54,807 nucleotides of DNA from Candidatus Magnetominusculus xianensis (GCA_001541255.1 LNQR01000057.1:1-54807), one strand, 5' to 3'; shown: positions 8,061 through 17,211, counted from the stretch's first letter. Made by a program: numbers and translations. Notes: generated by a model from the sequence alone, not told the origin.

Positions 8061-9887
8061 TTACTCGTTTTTCATGAATTCCATCCAGATAGGCAGTGCT
8101 GCGTGTGCCCCGGTTTCTTTCTCGCCTATTGGCCTGTGGTTGTCTCTGCCGACCCATACGCCGACGGCAAGGTTGTTGTCAAAACCAAGAAACCACGCAT
8201 CTACGTAGTCGTCTGTTGTACCGGTCTTGCCGTAAACCGTTTGTGGCAGCGACATGGCCGCCCTGCCCGTGCCTTCTGTGATTACTGCCCTTAGAATCGT
8301 CTTCATTTCCTCTACGGCTAAGTTGTCCAATATTGCCTTTGGCGGAGCTGCCTTTTGTTCCTCAAGCAGGAGGCCGTCCCTATCGACTATCCTCTCAACC
8401 GAAAGATGATCGAATCTCTTCCCTGTTGCAAATGCGGCATACGCATACACCAACTCCAAAAGCGTCATATCCGAGGCCCCAAGCGCCGACGGCATATACG
8501 GCTGAATGGTACTCTTTATCCCAAGCATTTTAGCGGTTTCTATAACATTTTTAATCCCTACTTTATCAGCCAAATAGACTGTTGCAGCGTTTAGGGAATG
8601 AGCTAGGGCAAACCTTATCGGCACATCGCCCCTGTATTCGCGTTCATAGTTCTGAGGCACCCATACGTCTGCCTTGTTTCTACCGGTAAAACTTATTGGT
8701 CCGTCGTATATGACATCCTCCGGGCTGAATCCCTGGTTAAACGCCGCTAAGTAGACAATGGGTTTAAAGGATGAGCCGGGCTGCCTTACGGCTTGTGTGA
8801 CACGGTTAAACTGTGTCTCCCAGAAGTCTGTGCCGCCGACCATTGCCTTTATGCCGCCTGTTTTTAGGTCAACTGCAAGGAGCGCTGCCTGAACGTTCTT
8901 TCTGCCCCGCTTGTTCAGAATTGAAACCCCAAAATCAACTGCATGTTCAGCCGCCCTCTGCAATCTATAATCCAGGGTTGTATATATTTTAAGCCCCGCC
9001 GTGTATAATTTCTCATCGTAATCGTCTTCAAGGGTGTTCTTCACATAATCTAAGAAATACGGGGACTTGTACTTTCGTGTATGTGGTATTGTGGGCAGTG
9101 GTTCTTTAAGTGCGGCGTCATGCTGCCTCTCGTCGATAAAGCCATTTTCAAGCATCTTTCGTATCGCATAATTTCTGCGGTTCAGGGACTTCTGGGCGTT
9201 TTTAAAGGGTGAATATGTCGATGGCGCCTTGGGTATGGCTGACAGGAGTGCGGCCTCTGCTATGCTTAAGTTGCTTGCTGTCTTTCCAAAGTACGTAAAT
9301 GCCGCGGCCTCTATGCCATATGCACGCGTACCGAAATACGCCTGGTTCAGGTAAAGCCCGATTATCTCATCTTTTGTGTAGTGCCGTTCAATCTGAATGG
9401 ACAGCGCGGCCTCTTTTACTTTTCTGTTGATGCTGCGCTCTGGTTTTAGAAAAAGCATCTTTGCAAGCTGCTGTGTTATAGTGCTTCCACCCTGAACGAA
9501 TCCTCCAGCCTTTATGTCTTCAATCATTGCGCCGACTATCCGCACAAAATCTATACCGCTGTGTTTATAAAAGCGTGCGTCCTCAACAGCGATAAAGGCG
9601 TTTTTGACGTGCTGCGGGATGCTGAAATATGGTACAAACGTGCGCCTTTCCACAAACAACTCGGCTAATATCTCATTATCTGCCGAATACACAATAGAAG
9701 ACTCAAGCGGCGCATATTGTTCAAGCTGTCTGATTTTCGGCAAATCAGAAAATGCCCAGAACAAATAACCGCTGAAAAAACCTAACGATACGGCTATCAC
9801 AATCAGTATAAGGGGGAGAATAATAGAAGCCTTACTTGTCTTTGCCTTCTTCTTTGCAACAGTCTTCTCAGCAGTTCTCTCAGCCAC
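8061..9887 (-). CDS. Class A penicillin-binding protein (PBP1A family)
   Basis: A 608-aa bifunctional peptidoglycan synthase. A cytoplasmic Lys-rich start and one membrane anchor (residues about 22-45) are followed by a GT51 glycosyltransferase: EDARFYKHSGID with the catalytic Glu, then GGSTITQQLAKMLFL and KEAALSIQIERHYTKDEI, then YLNQAYFG. The transpeptidase has SSFKP (SxxK), SLN (SxN) and GKTGTTDDYVDAWF (KTG). It is shorter than E. coli PBP1a (about 850 aa) because it lacks the extra OB-like domain. The protein polymerises glycan strands and cross-links them at the outer face of the inner membrane. Confidence 0.95.
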   Translation of the reverse strand: MAERTAEKTVAKKKAKTSKASIILPLILIVIAVSLGFFSGYLFWAFSDLPKIRQLEQYAPLESSIVYSADNEILAELFVERRTFVPYFSIPQHVKNAFIAVEDARFYKHSGIDFVRIVGAMIEDIKAGGFVQGGSTITQQLAKMLFLKPERSINRKVKEAALSIQIERHYTKDEIIGLYLNQAYFGTRAYGIEAAAFTYFGKTASNLSIAEAALLSAIPKAPSTYSPFKNAQKSLNRRNYAIRKMLENGFIDERQHDAALKEPLPTIPHTRKYKSPYFLDYVKNTLEDDYDEKLYTAGLKIYTTLDYRLQRAAEHAVDFGVSILNKRGRKNVQAALLAVDLKTGGIKAMVGGTDFWETQFNRVTQAVRQPGSSFKPIVYLAAFNQGFSPEDVIYDGPISFTGRNKADVWVPQNYEREYRGDVPIRFALAHSLNAATVYLADKVGIKNVIETAKMLGIKSTIQPYMPSALGASDMTLLELVYAYAAFATGKRFDHLSVERIVDRDGLLLEEQKAAPPKAILDNLAVEEMKTILRAVITEGTGRAAMSLPQTVYGKTGTTDDYVDAWFLGFDNNLAVGVWVGRDNHRPIGEKETGAHAALPIWMEFMKNE

Positions 9888-9998
9888 AGCGCCATTATAA
9901 CAAAAACCCCAACCGCGTGTCTTGGTGTGAGTATATTATTAATGCCTAACCAAAAACTGTATCCGCACTCAACATGTAAATTAATTATACGCTTATGG

Positions 9999-10004
9999 TA
10001 TAAT
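9999..10004 (+). promoter_or_regulatory. Possible -10 box ahead of the three-gene effector-like operon
   Basis: A perfect TATAAT preceded by TATGG lies 75 bp before the likely start of the phosphoesterase gene. No good -35 hexamer sits at the usual distance, so this is a weak call. Confidence 0.3.
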
Positions 10005-10078
10005 TTGCTATTGTATTAATATGAGTATATCTGGTACTATATTGCAGTCAAAATTACTCAACATCAAGAGAGGGCAAC

Positions 10079-11596
10079 TTGGACATCAAGACATTATTAT
10101 ATGGCATAACCAGCTATCTCATGCCTTTTATGCCATATCTCTTGCAATCGCCAGTAGAGAAAGCCGTACCGGCAGATGAACATGCCTTCATGTGGGCAAA
10201 ACACATCGCAAAACACATTATGGATAAGCTCAAACCCAACCTCAAGCAGCGGCAATCCCTTAAAGACGCCATGCAGGACGCCGCAGACAACCCCTTCGAC
10301 GACGATGCCCGTGCAGCCTTTCGTCTTCAATTAAGAAAAATTATCGAAAGCGACGATACCCTGGCAAAAGAATTAAGCGATATGTGGGTAACAATGAGCG
10401 GTCAGGGCGTCGGCATCGACCTTGGCAAAGAACTCGGCAGCGCTAAATGGCTGAATATACTCAACAGTAACGACGACGTATTAAAGCGTCTCGAAATGGT
10501 CCGCCTTCTGAGGACTGGAATGCCGCCGGAGAAGATTGCAAGCGAATTCCATACCGATGTCCAATACCTCTACAGGGTACACTCGGCCTTTTCTCACTAC
10601 GGGGTATATGGCATCCTCTCAGGCTCGAACATAAAGCACTGGCTGGATAATATGAACATGGAAGACCACGTGCTGCGGCGTCTTGAGATGATTCGTCTGC
10701 TCAGGGCCGGGACACCAGCAGAGACCATCGCAAAAGAGTACAACTGTATAAAGGAATACATCTACAGACTTAATGACAGATTTACAAAACATGCCACAAT
10801 CGGCATATTAACAGAAGAGGATATTCAGAGGTACCGCGCACTAAATCCGAAGATTGTCCGTATTACCTCGTTCAACCTGCACGGCACTCATGGACAAAGT
10901 GATGTGCAGCGTTTTAAGCAGATTGCCACAGAGTTAAGCGCCAATGACCCGGAAATCTGCGTCTATCAGGAAGTCATAAACGGGGCAGGTATCAATGAGA
11001 CCAGCGCCCAAATCGCCGCCTTAATGACAAAAACTACAGGCTATTACTATAGAACCCACTACAGCTACTGCCACCTGTTCATGGATAAGTACCCTGAAGG
11101 GGTAGCAGTGTCATCAAGATATGCCATGAAAAATCCCCAGACAATTGACCTTAACAAGGACCTTATCAAGGGGCTTCACCCACTGATGGAGCGTTTTGCA
11201 GCAGCAGCCGAGGTAGAAATATACGGCAAAAGGTTTATTTTTGCCTCTGTACACCTCGACCACAGCGAAAATCCCAGGGTGCGTTACGCTCAGGCAGAAA
11301 AATTATTAAAATCTCTTGATTTTTTATATGGCAGCGCTGCCTGCTGCACCATAATAGCCGGAGACTTTAACGATGTAGAAGACTCAGATGTCATAACATA
11401 TCTAAAAGAACAGGGATATACAGATGCCTACAGGTCGTGCCACAGAACTGGTGGAAACACATTTCCCAGTACCGCGCCTCATACCAGAATTGACTATATT
11501 ATGGTCAAGGGCATCGTCAAAATTCACCATGCAGAGCTTATTCTCAAAGCGCCGTCTCTGAGCGATCACACAGGGGTCTATGCCGTCATTGAATAA
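10079..11596 (+). CDS. Endonuclease/exonuclease/phosphatase-family protein with duplicated helical N-region
   Basis: A 505-aa protein whose C-terminal 240 residues form an EEP (DNase I-like) domain. Motifs are SFNLHGTHGQ, the catalytic Glu in VYQEV (residue 298), SVHLDH (about 390), AGDFND (Asp 429), RIDYIM and LSDHTG (His 497), so the metal and catalytic residues look intact. The N-terminus has a short hydrophobic segment (ITSYLMPFMPYLL) and a helical region (DDARAAFRLQLRKI). It is followed by two copies of a roughly 62-residue helix-turn-helix-like unit (VLKRLEMVRLLRTGMPPEKI and VLRRLEMIRLLRAGTPAETI). The substrate could be DNA, RNA, phosphoinositide or sphingomyelin. It starts at a TTG after AGAGAGGG and is the first gene of an operon with Fic and PLD genes (39-bp gap). 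Confidence 0.75.
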   Translation: MDIKTLLYGITSYLMPFMPYLLQSPVEKAVPADEHAFMWAKHIAKHIMDKLKPNLKQRQSLKDAMQDAADNPFDDDARAAFRLQLRKIIESDDTLAKELSDMWVTMSGQGVGIDLGKELGSAKWLNILNSNDDVLKRLEMVRLLRTGMPPEKIASEFHTDVQYLYRVHSAFSHYGVYGILSGSNIKHWLDNMNMEDHVLRRLEMIRLLRAGTPAETIAKEYNCIKEYIYRLNDRFTKHATIGILTEEDIQRYRALNPKIVRITSFNLHGTHGQSDVQRFKQIATELSANDPEICVYQEVINGAGINETSAQIAALMTKTTGYYYRTHYSYCHLFMDKYPEGVAVSSRYAMKNPQTIDLNKDLIKGLHPLMERFAAAAEVEIYGKRFIFASVHLDHSENPRVRYAQAEKLLKSLDFLYGSAACCTIIAGDFNDVEDSDVITYLKEQGYTDAYRSCHRTGGNTFPSTAPHTRIDYIMVKGIVKIHHAELILKAPSLSDHTGVYAVIE

Positions 11597-11635
11597 CATC
11601 GAATAACATATGTTCAACATGAGAGGTAGAAACTA

Positions 11636-13264
11636 ATGCCGCACAGATCAGGAAGCTTTGTACTTGCATATCAGTGGGACCACCACTGCCAGGCAATATT
11701 CGACTCACTAAATGGAAAGTTCCAACACATCCTGCGTGAACTGCGTGAACTAGAGTATCAGGAAGCCCATGATACAGAACATCTCCTGTATTACTATATG
11801 AAATGGCATTACAACAAGACACTCTACGACCAGACTATTGCTGCAATCGACAGGAAATGCGACGTTATCAACTCCCTTGGCTATCGGGGTTATGGCGTAA
11901 ACATCGACCTTTTAAGCGCCTTTGGCACATTAAAAAAGGACTATGCAGTGCATTTATCCCTGCTGCTTACCGATAGATTTAACAAATACTCAGCAAAGAT
12001 AACAGAGCTTATCAATTTCCCTGTCTCAAATGCCGATGCGGTAAACTCTGCCCAGATAATTCAACAACTGTGTACCATCTTAGGCCGAAATGCCGAAGAA
12101 CACACGCCTGTCGTAACACATCCCATACACCTTGACTTGAAGCACTATTTCAAAATAATGGGCGAGGAGACCGCATGGAACGTCAATACGGCCATATTTC
12201 AGAAGTTGTTTCTGCACCTGGGCTGCTCATCAATGACCATTATGAAAGGCTCAGTAGGGCACGAGGACCAGCTTTCCCCTCAGGAATTAAAGATTATCGG
12301 AAATAGAAATTTCATAGAAATGTACAAAGAGACATTCTCATCCCTTCACACCTACACAGAAATAGGCATTGACCTGCTGAAAAAAATCCATCTTACAATG
12401 TCAAAGGAAACCGTGCCTAACGCAGGGAGTTTCAGGCCGTTTGATTTCCCCGACAAAAACGGTGTAACTTATGACAACGGCAACTTCGACAGGGAAGTCA
12501 AAGACCTGCAGCATGTGCTGTGGGAAACCAGTCAGAGCTTTCATAACCTTGACGCCTTCATTTATGACTTATCGCGTTCATATTACATGTTCATAGCCAT
12601 TCACCCGTTTTGGGATTCAAACGGGCGCGTCGGCAAGTGTTTTTTAAACTACATGCTGTTAAAAAAAGGCATCCCGCCGATAAGTTTTTCTCAGACCGAG
12701 GAAGTGCAGGCGCTGCCTCGCTATGGCGGTTCGATTGAAGACATGTACGATTACATTAAACACAGGATAAATGTCGCAGTAGAGGCATATTTTTATGAAC
12801 GATGGAAGCTGGAACACCTCGGCTTTCTGCAAAAGCAGATATATAACATATCCTTTGACTCCGGGTTCTATTTCCGCCAAATCGACGACAGACCCCAGAG
12901 GCTGGAAGTACACTTTATTACTTACATAGTGGAAGATAATGAACTGCTCTTCAGCGCCCTCCATGACAGGTGCATGGTTGTCTTTCCCAATGAACACTAT
13001 CTTTACAATATGGCAACTTACTGCGGGTTTTCAAAGACGAAACGCGGTGACTGGGAACACGTTTTTAATATAAAACACAACTTTTTTATAAAAGAGATAC
13101 CATCAGATATAAACGGCACGAGGGCATTCGACATAGACTTCTCTATCGAACTGCACGACTACCACTATGACTGCGACTATTTCAACTGCTGTGTCGTATC
13201 GCACGAGGGTGGTTACATCCACAATAACAAGGCTTTAAACTACTCATATAAAATACAAAGGTAA
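11636..13264 (+). CDS. Fic-domain protein
   Basis: A 542-aa protein with the Fic active-site loop HPFWDSNGRVGK at residues 323-334, preceded by helices LSRSYYMFIAI and a typical Fic region (AGSFRPFDFP; VLWETSQSF). The consensus is HPFx(D/N)GNGRxxR; here Gly is Ser and the last Arg is Lys, while the catalytic His and the NGR are kept. Fic enzymes transfer AMP or other nucleotide parts to hydroxyl side chains of target proteins. The N-terminal 200 and C-terminal 190 residues are unrecognised, and no signal peptide is seen. I see no convincing (S/T)xxxE(G/N) inhibitory helix. The gene starts 39 bp after the phosphoesterase gene and ends 2 bp before the PLD gene, so the three are very likely co-transcribed. 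Confidence 0.8.
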   Translation: MPHRSGSFVLAYQWDHHCQAIFDSLNGKFQHILRELRELEYQEAHDTEHLLYYYMKWHYNKTLYDQTIAAIDRKCDVINSLGYRGYGVNIDLLSAFGTLKKDYAVHLSLLLTDRFNKYSAKITELINFPVSNADAVNSAQIIQQLCTILGRNAEEHTPVVTHPIHLDLKHYFKIMGEETAWNVNTAIFQKLFLHLGCSSMTIMKGSVGHEDQLSPQELKIIGNRNFIEMYKETFSSLHTYTEIGIDLLKKIHLTMSKETVPNAGSFRPFDFPDKNGVTYDNGNFDREVKDLQHVLWETSQSFHNLDAFIYDLSRSYYMFIAIHPFWDSNGRVGKCFLNYMLLKKGIPPISFSQTEEVQALPRYGGSIEDMYDYIKHRINVAVEAYFYERWKLEHLGFLQKQIYNISFDSGFYFRQIDDRPQRLEVHFITYIVEDNELLFSALHDRCMVVFPNEHYLYNMATYCGFSKTKRGDWEHVFNIKHNFFIKEIPSDINGTRAFDIDFSIELHDYHYDCDYFNCCVVSHEGGYIHNNKALNYSYKIQR

Positions 13265-13266
13265 CT

Positions 13267-14883
13267 ATGGAAAAAGAATATGCTGAAAAATACTGCCACC
13301 CAAGCTATAAATGGATAGGCGCCCGGCGTTTCGTTCATAATGTTCAGAACTGGAATATCTCGAACTTTCCCGGCGGTATAGGTTTTGCCTTCGAGGACTA
13401 TGCCCATGACAAGGCCCTTCGCGTAGTTCTAAAGGTCTTCAGGGAAGACAACGCCGTAGAGTATTACCTAATGAATGCCTATCACTGCGGTCACTGGGGC
13501 GATAACTGGCAAAAATGGCAGACCCATCAACTGCCTCTTTTCCCTTACGAGGGGCGCCACGGGCGTATTACACATATAAAATTCTCCTACATCATACACA
13601 GATACGGGGCGTCGATTCCTTCCCAATACGATTATAAGTTCGCCGGTCTTGATGATTTTCACAGGGGTCACATAGACTCAGGCGATTTTCACGACTCTTA
13701 TTTTCATACCATCAACACATACCAGACATGGGAGATGAACCAACAGGACGTACAAAACGCCCTTGACAAAATAAATTTCGAATACGAACACCTCCCAATC
13801 AGGCCATATTTTACCAGAGGCAACACATGGAATGCCGATCACCCTATTCATGAACTGCACGGGCACATTGACTGGGTAATCAGACGAAAAGAAGAGGACA
13901 TGAGCGGACACCACTATATTCACATGGCCATATTTGACCCGGACAATTACCATGTCGCCGAACACCTGATTCATGCGAAAAATAAGGGGGTAGAGGTAGA
14001 GGTCTATGCCGAGTGGTCTGCGGTGAGTTCTATGAACGCCACAGAAAATATTGCCAAACTGCGGCGGGCCGGAATCATGGTTTGCGGTATAGTAAGAAAT
14101 AATCCCTGTGACCCGTCACATGGCATAGCCAGCATGCATACGAAATTCATCATCTTTGACGGCGAGGTAGTCCACTCAAGTTCGTATAACCTGCATTTTC
14201 ACCTCTGGGGCGGCAACTGGGAAAACGGCCTTGTGTACTACTCAAGGGAATTTGCCACGCTCTATGCAAACATCTACTGCGCTATAAAGGGCGGCGTCAT
14301 TCAGAGAATTAAAGCAACTCCCGAAAGCAGATACAATCTCTACTACACATTCGGCAGCTACTACACATCGTTCAGAGACTACTACCGTCCACAGGACGCA
14401 ATAATAACCGAGATAAACAATGCCAAGCACTCGATAATCGTATCTATGTTCGACATAGGATGGATGACCGGCGTATCCAGCGCAGACCACCACGAAACAG
14501 ACGTAGTCACAGCCCTCATAAACGCCCGTAACCGCGGCGTGTACGTGAAGATTATCCTCAATGGCATGATAGCCCACACAGGGGCGCTGCCGGAGACATG
14601 GGACAAAAACAGGTGGCGACCGCTCAAAGACCCGGCCCAGCGCCTCAAGAACAATTGGATGGAACTTGTCTTCGTCTACTACCACGAGAGTATTTACTCA
14701 CCCCTGCACCACAAATTTGCGGTCTTTGACAACTACACCGTCATAACCGAATCATATAACTGGTATCCTGCAAGCATATACTCAGATGAAGTGCTTTCTG
14801 TCATAAGAGACGGAAGGGTCGCCTGGGACTTCATAGTAGAGTCAAACAAGATTTGTGAATCCTTCAGGATTGGGCACGATTAG
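13267..14883 (+). CDS. Phospholipase D-like protein with two HKD motifs
   Basis: A 538-aa protein with two PLD half-sites: HTKFIIFD at residue 291 and HHKFAVFD at residue 481, each fitting HxK(x)4D. They are followed by the expected downstream segments SSSYNLH and ITESYNW. Both halves look active. PLD-fold enzymes cleave phosphodiester bonds in lipids or nucleic acids. The first 170 residues are aromatic-rich (YKWIGARRFVHNVQNWNISN; HCGHWGDNWQKW) and look like a beta-sandwich binding domain, perhaps for sugars or lipids. There is no signal peptide. It is the third gene of the EEP-Fic-PLD operon, with only 2 bp between stop and start, and converges on a secreted-protein gene. Family call is strong; biological role unknown. 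Confidence 0.8.
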   Translation: MEKEYAEKYCHPSYKWIGARRFVHNVQNWNISNFPGGIGFAFEDYAHDKALRVVLKVFREDNAVEYYLMNAYHCGHWGDNWQKWQTHQLPLFPYEGRHGRITHIKFSYIIHRYGASIPSQYDYKFAGLDDFHRGHIDSGDFHDSYFHTINTYQTWEMNQQDVQNALDKINFEYEHLPIRPYFTRGNTWNADHPIHELHGHIDWVIRRKEEDMSGHHYIHMAIFDPDNYHVAEHLIHAKNKGVEVEVYAEWSAVSSMNATENIAKLRRAGIMVCGIVRNNPCDPSHGIASMHTKFIIFDGEVVHSSSYNLHFHLWGGNWENGLVYYSREFATLYANIYCAIKGGVIQRIKATPESRYNLYYTFGSYYTSFRDYYRPQDAIITEINNAKHSIIVSMFDIGWMTGVSSADHHETDVVTALINARNRGVYVKIILNGMIAHTGALPETWDKNRWRPLKDPAQRLKNNWMELVFVYYHESIYSPLHHKFAVFDNYTVITESYNWYPASIYSDEVLSVIRDGRVAWDFIVESNKICESFRIGHD

Positions 14884-14906
14884 CAATATTTGCGGCATGG
14901 CAGATG

Positions 14907-16016
14907 CTAATAACCGATTAGATTTGGTTTTCCGCCTGGGCCGCTAGTACTGTCGTCGGAGCAATAGTAACCAACCATATTGCGCTTGGGAAGCGTAGTG
15001 CCCTGAAAACAAGCCATCGGTAACGACAGACAATCTACGCCGGATGTCATTGTAGCCAAAGCAGACGTCCAGCTTATTCTTGCCCCATAAGAACAATCCA
15101 CACAGGTATCGTTTGCAATATTTAAAGAGGTATTATCGCTTATAGTGCCATTGTCACTGGCAGTGGCATTGTCTTGCACCCTTGAGTAAACCCTCTGATT
15201 ACTAAAGGTGAGCATTGCAGTTCTACCATTTGGAATGGTAAATGTTGAGGGGAGTTCATAAGGTATTTGTGTTGCTGTCTGCTGCGCGTTACTCAAGACG
15301 ACAAAGCTGTCCGCCGTGGCTTTGTCAGTAGAAAAATTAGCTAACATACAATAGACAACAGCGCTGCTGGATGTATGCAGATAGGGAAAGCCGTAAGTAA
15401 CATTGTGATAACCTGAGAATCTGGCCTTAAGTGTTGCATTTGACCTAAGCGTTATGGAACAAGTACCATTGTCTGAGACGCTGTCACAATCTTGCCAAAA
15501 AGAGAACCTTGAGGTATTATCGGCAACAGGGTACAACGCTATAGTCTGATTTGAGTTATATGTTGCTGTGCCGGTAGAAGAACTCCACGAAAGAGAACCT
15601 ACCGAAGGAACTATTGTTCCTGAGCCAAAGCCTGTCTTTTTAACCGTAAGTACATACGTACTCGATCCACCGTAGGTAAGTGTCAGGGTCCTATTATCTG
15701 TGCTAAAGGTATATGTACATGTGCCATTGTCCGACACGGAAGCACACCCTGACCAGCTCTGAAATGACGAACCCAAACTCGGCTCAACAAAGTAATAGAC
15801 AGTATCATCCGCATTAGCGGTTGTTGTTCCTGTGCTGCCAGACCAGGTTATTGTGCCAGAGGATGGAGTTATGGTACCACCGCCAGTGCCTGCTATAGTA
15901 ATATAAACCGTATAAGTCGCAGCAGCCCTTGCGTACAGCGGCAATATCACGGCAAAAGCCAGCAAAAGTACACTGTTCAATATTGGCTTTATTATTGGGT
16001 AAATCCTCTTTTTCAT
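14907..16016 (-). CDS. Secreted protein with two InlB-like repeats and a novel Cys-rich C-terminal module
   Basis: A 369-aa exported protein with a clear signal peptide (MKKRIYPIIKPILNSVLLLA, cleavage near ARAAA). Two beta-rich repeats of about 80 residues follow: TVYITIAGTGGGTITPSSGT and YVLTVKKTGFGSGTIVPSVG, each with a CxSVSDNGTC-type disulfide loop. They resemble Listeria/Bacteroides InlB B-repeats. The last 160 residues match the whole mature part of the neighbouring 182-aa protein: YLHTSSSAVVYCML, LPMACFQG, PKRNMVGYYC, DDSTSGPG, ending exactly in IGY. Four cysteines are conserved between the two. The repeats are common surface-adhesin building blocks; I do not recognise the C-terminal module. 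It is likely a surface or secreted adhesin-like protein. Confidence 0.7.
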   Translation of the reverse strand: MKKRIYPIIKPILNSVLLLAFAVILPLYARAAATYTVYITIAGTGGGTITPSSGTITWSGSTGTTTANADDTVYYFVEPSLGSSFQSWSGCASVSDNGTCTYTFSTDNRTLTLTYGGSSTYVLTVKKTGFGSGTIVPSVGSLSWSSSTGTATYNSNQTIALYPVADNTSRFSFWQDCDSVSDNGTCSITLRSNATLKARFSGYHNVTYGFPYLHTSSSAVVYCMLANFSTDKATADSFVVLSNAQQTATQIPYELPSTFTIPNGRTAMLTFSNQRVYSRVQDNATASDNGTISDNTSLNIANDTCVDCSYGARISWTSALATMTSGVDCLSLPMACFQGTTLPKRNMVGYYCSDDSTSGPGGKPNLIGY

Positions 16017-16077
16017 TTTCTAATTACCGTCGAAACAGTGCCGCTCCCTTTTTGTTGTGTAGTCATTGTACAAATGG

Positions 16078-16626
16078 TTAATACCCTATTACATTCTTTG
16101 TATTTCCAGGACCTGTAGTGCTGTCGTCCTCACAAATATAACCCACCAAATTGCGCTTAGGATACGTATTTCCCTGGAAGCAGGTCATTGGTAATGTCTT
16201 GCAATTGACGCCGGTGGAGCCGGTTGATGAAAAACGCAGCGTACCGCCATATGAGTTGGCCGTACCAGTGTCAGAAGAAAGGTCAACTACCTGAGTACCG
16301 GTGTCAACAGTTATGGCTTGAGCTTTGAAAGTAATGAGCTGTGTCTTGCCCTTTCCAACGTTATTAATCGATGGAAATGTCCTTGCTGTCTGTGATGCCT
16401 GGCTTGTTGCGTTTGCCATAACCGTAAATGTACTTGATGTAACATCATCAGTGGAAAAATTCGACAACATACAGTAGACTTCAGAGCCAGAGACTGTCGT
16501 CAAATATGGCATATAATAATAAACGTTAGTTGTCCCTTCGACAACACCCGTGCCGCTCATAAAAAAGGCAACAGACATACACATCGACATACACAGCGCC
16601 AAAACTAACACAAAAACTTTCTTCAT
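16078..16626 (-). CDS. Secreted Cys-rich protein, paralogue of the adjacent C-terminal module
   Basis: A 182-aa exported protein with signal peptide MKKVFVLVLALCMSMCMSVA and a strong ribosome binding site (GGAGGG). The mature protein is a stand-alone copy of the C-terminal module of the downstream gene: PYLTTVSGSEVYCMLSNFST, LPMTCFQG, PKRNLVGYIC, EDDSTTGPG, ending IGY. It lies upstream in the same operon, 61 bp from the larger protein, so the pair arose by tandem duplication plus gain or loss of repeats. The Ser/Thr-rich composition and conserved cysteines suggest a folded, disulfide-bonded extracellular protein. Function unknown. Confidence 0.7.
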   Translation of the reverse strand: MKKVFVLVLALCMSMCMSVAFFMSGTGVVEGTTNVYYYMPYLTTVSGSEVYCMLSNFSTDDVTSSTFTVMANATSQASQTARTFPSINNVGKGKTQLITFKAQAITVDTGTQVVDLSSDTGTANSYGGTLRFSSTGSTGVNCKTLPMTCFQGNTYPKRNLVGYICEDDSTTGPGNTKNVIGY

Positions 16627-16794
16627 ATTTGCCCTCCGTAGTCTCTTTATAATTTATGGCATATGTCAACTGCCAGTATCGCAATTTACGATACTACCCA
16701 TGCTAAATATACTATATACAGCACAATATTGTCAACAAAAAATTATGCGCCCCTCAAGTTGCGCAGCACCAGCATGAAATGTTAATTTACTGAT

Positions 16795-17211
16795 ATGGGG
16801 AACATTGAAATACTGGACGTATCCGGGGATTTAGGGATTAAGGTACTTGCCGCAAACCTTGAGGATGTGTTCAGCACAGCCGCAATTGGATTATATTCAC
16901 TCACAACCGGCATAGACAGCATTGAGCCTTTAACTACGGTACAAGTAAACGTAACAGAGGATTCTGTCGAAAGACTTTTAGTCGCGTGGTTAAATGAACT
17001 AATCTATCTGCTTGATACGAACGGCTTTATTGGGAAGCAGGTAACACTTATGTCATTAGACGACCGGCATATCAGCGCAGAAATCATAGGTGAGAGCTTT
17101 AATCCTGAAAAACACGACAGCGGTTTCTTGATAAAGGCAGCGACATATCACAAGCTGCGGCTTGACAAGTCTGACCCTGGCTGGAGTGCCGAAATTATTT
17201 TTGACATCTGA
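16795..17211 (+). CDS. Archease
   Basis: A 138-aa archease. Recognised by the DVSGDLGIKVLAANLEDVFS start, the LLVAWLNELIYLLDTNGF core, the FNPEKHDSG segment, and the end KAATYHKLRL...WSAEIIFDI. Archease accelerates RtcB by helping guanylate loading and multiple turnover. It is often encoded beside rtcB; here rtcB lies about 21 kb away on the other strand. The acidic residues near the start and end (D11-like and the terminal FDI) needed for metal/RtcB contact are present. The usual HTADIG motif reads VSGDLG, so the first metal His may be absent. That change is interesting because RtcB here also has an unusual active site. Confidence 0.85.
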   Translation: MGNIEILDVSGDLGIKVLAANLEDVFSTAAIGLYSLTTGIDSIEPLTTVQVNVTEDSVERLLVAWLNELIYLLDTNGFIGKQVTLMSLDDRHISAEIIGESFNPEKHDSGFLIKAATYHKLRLDKSDPGWSAEIIFDI

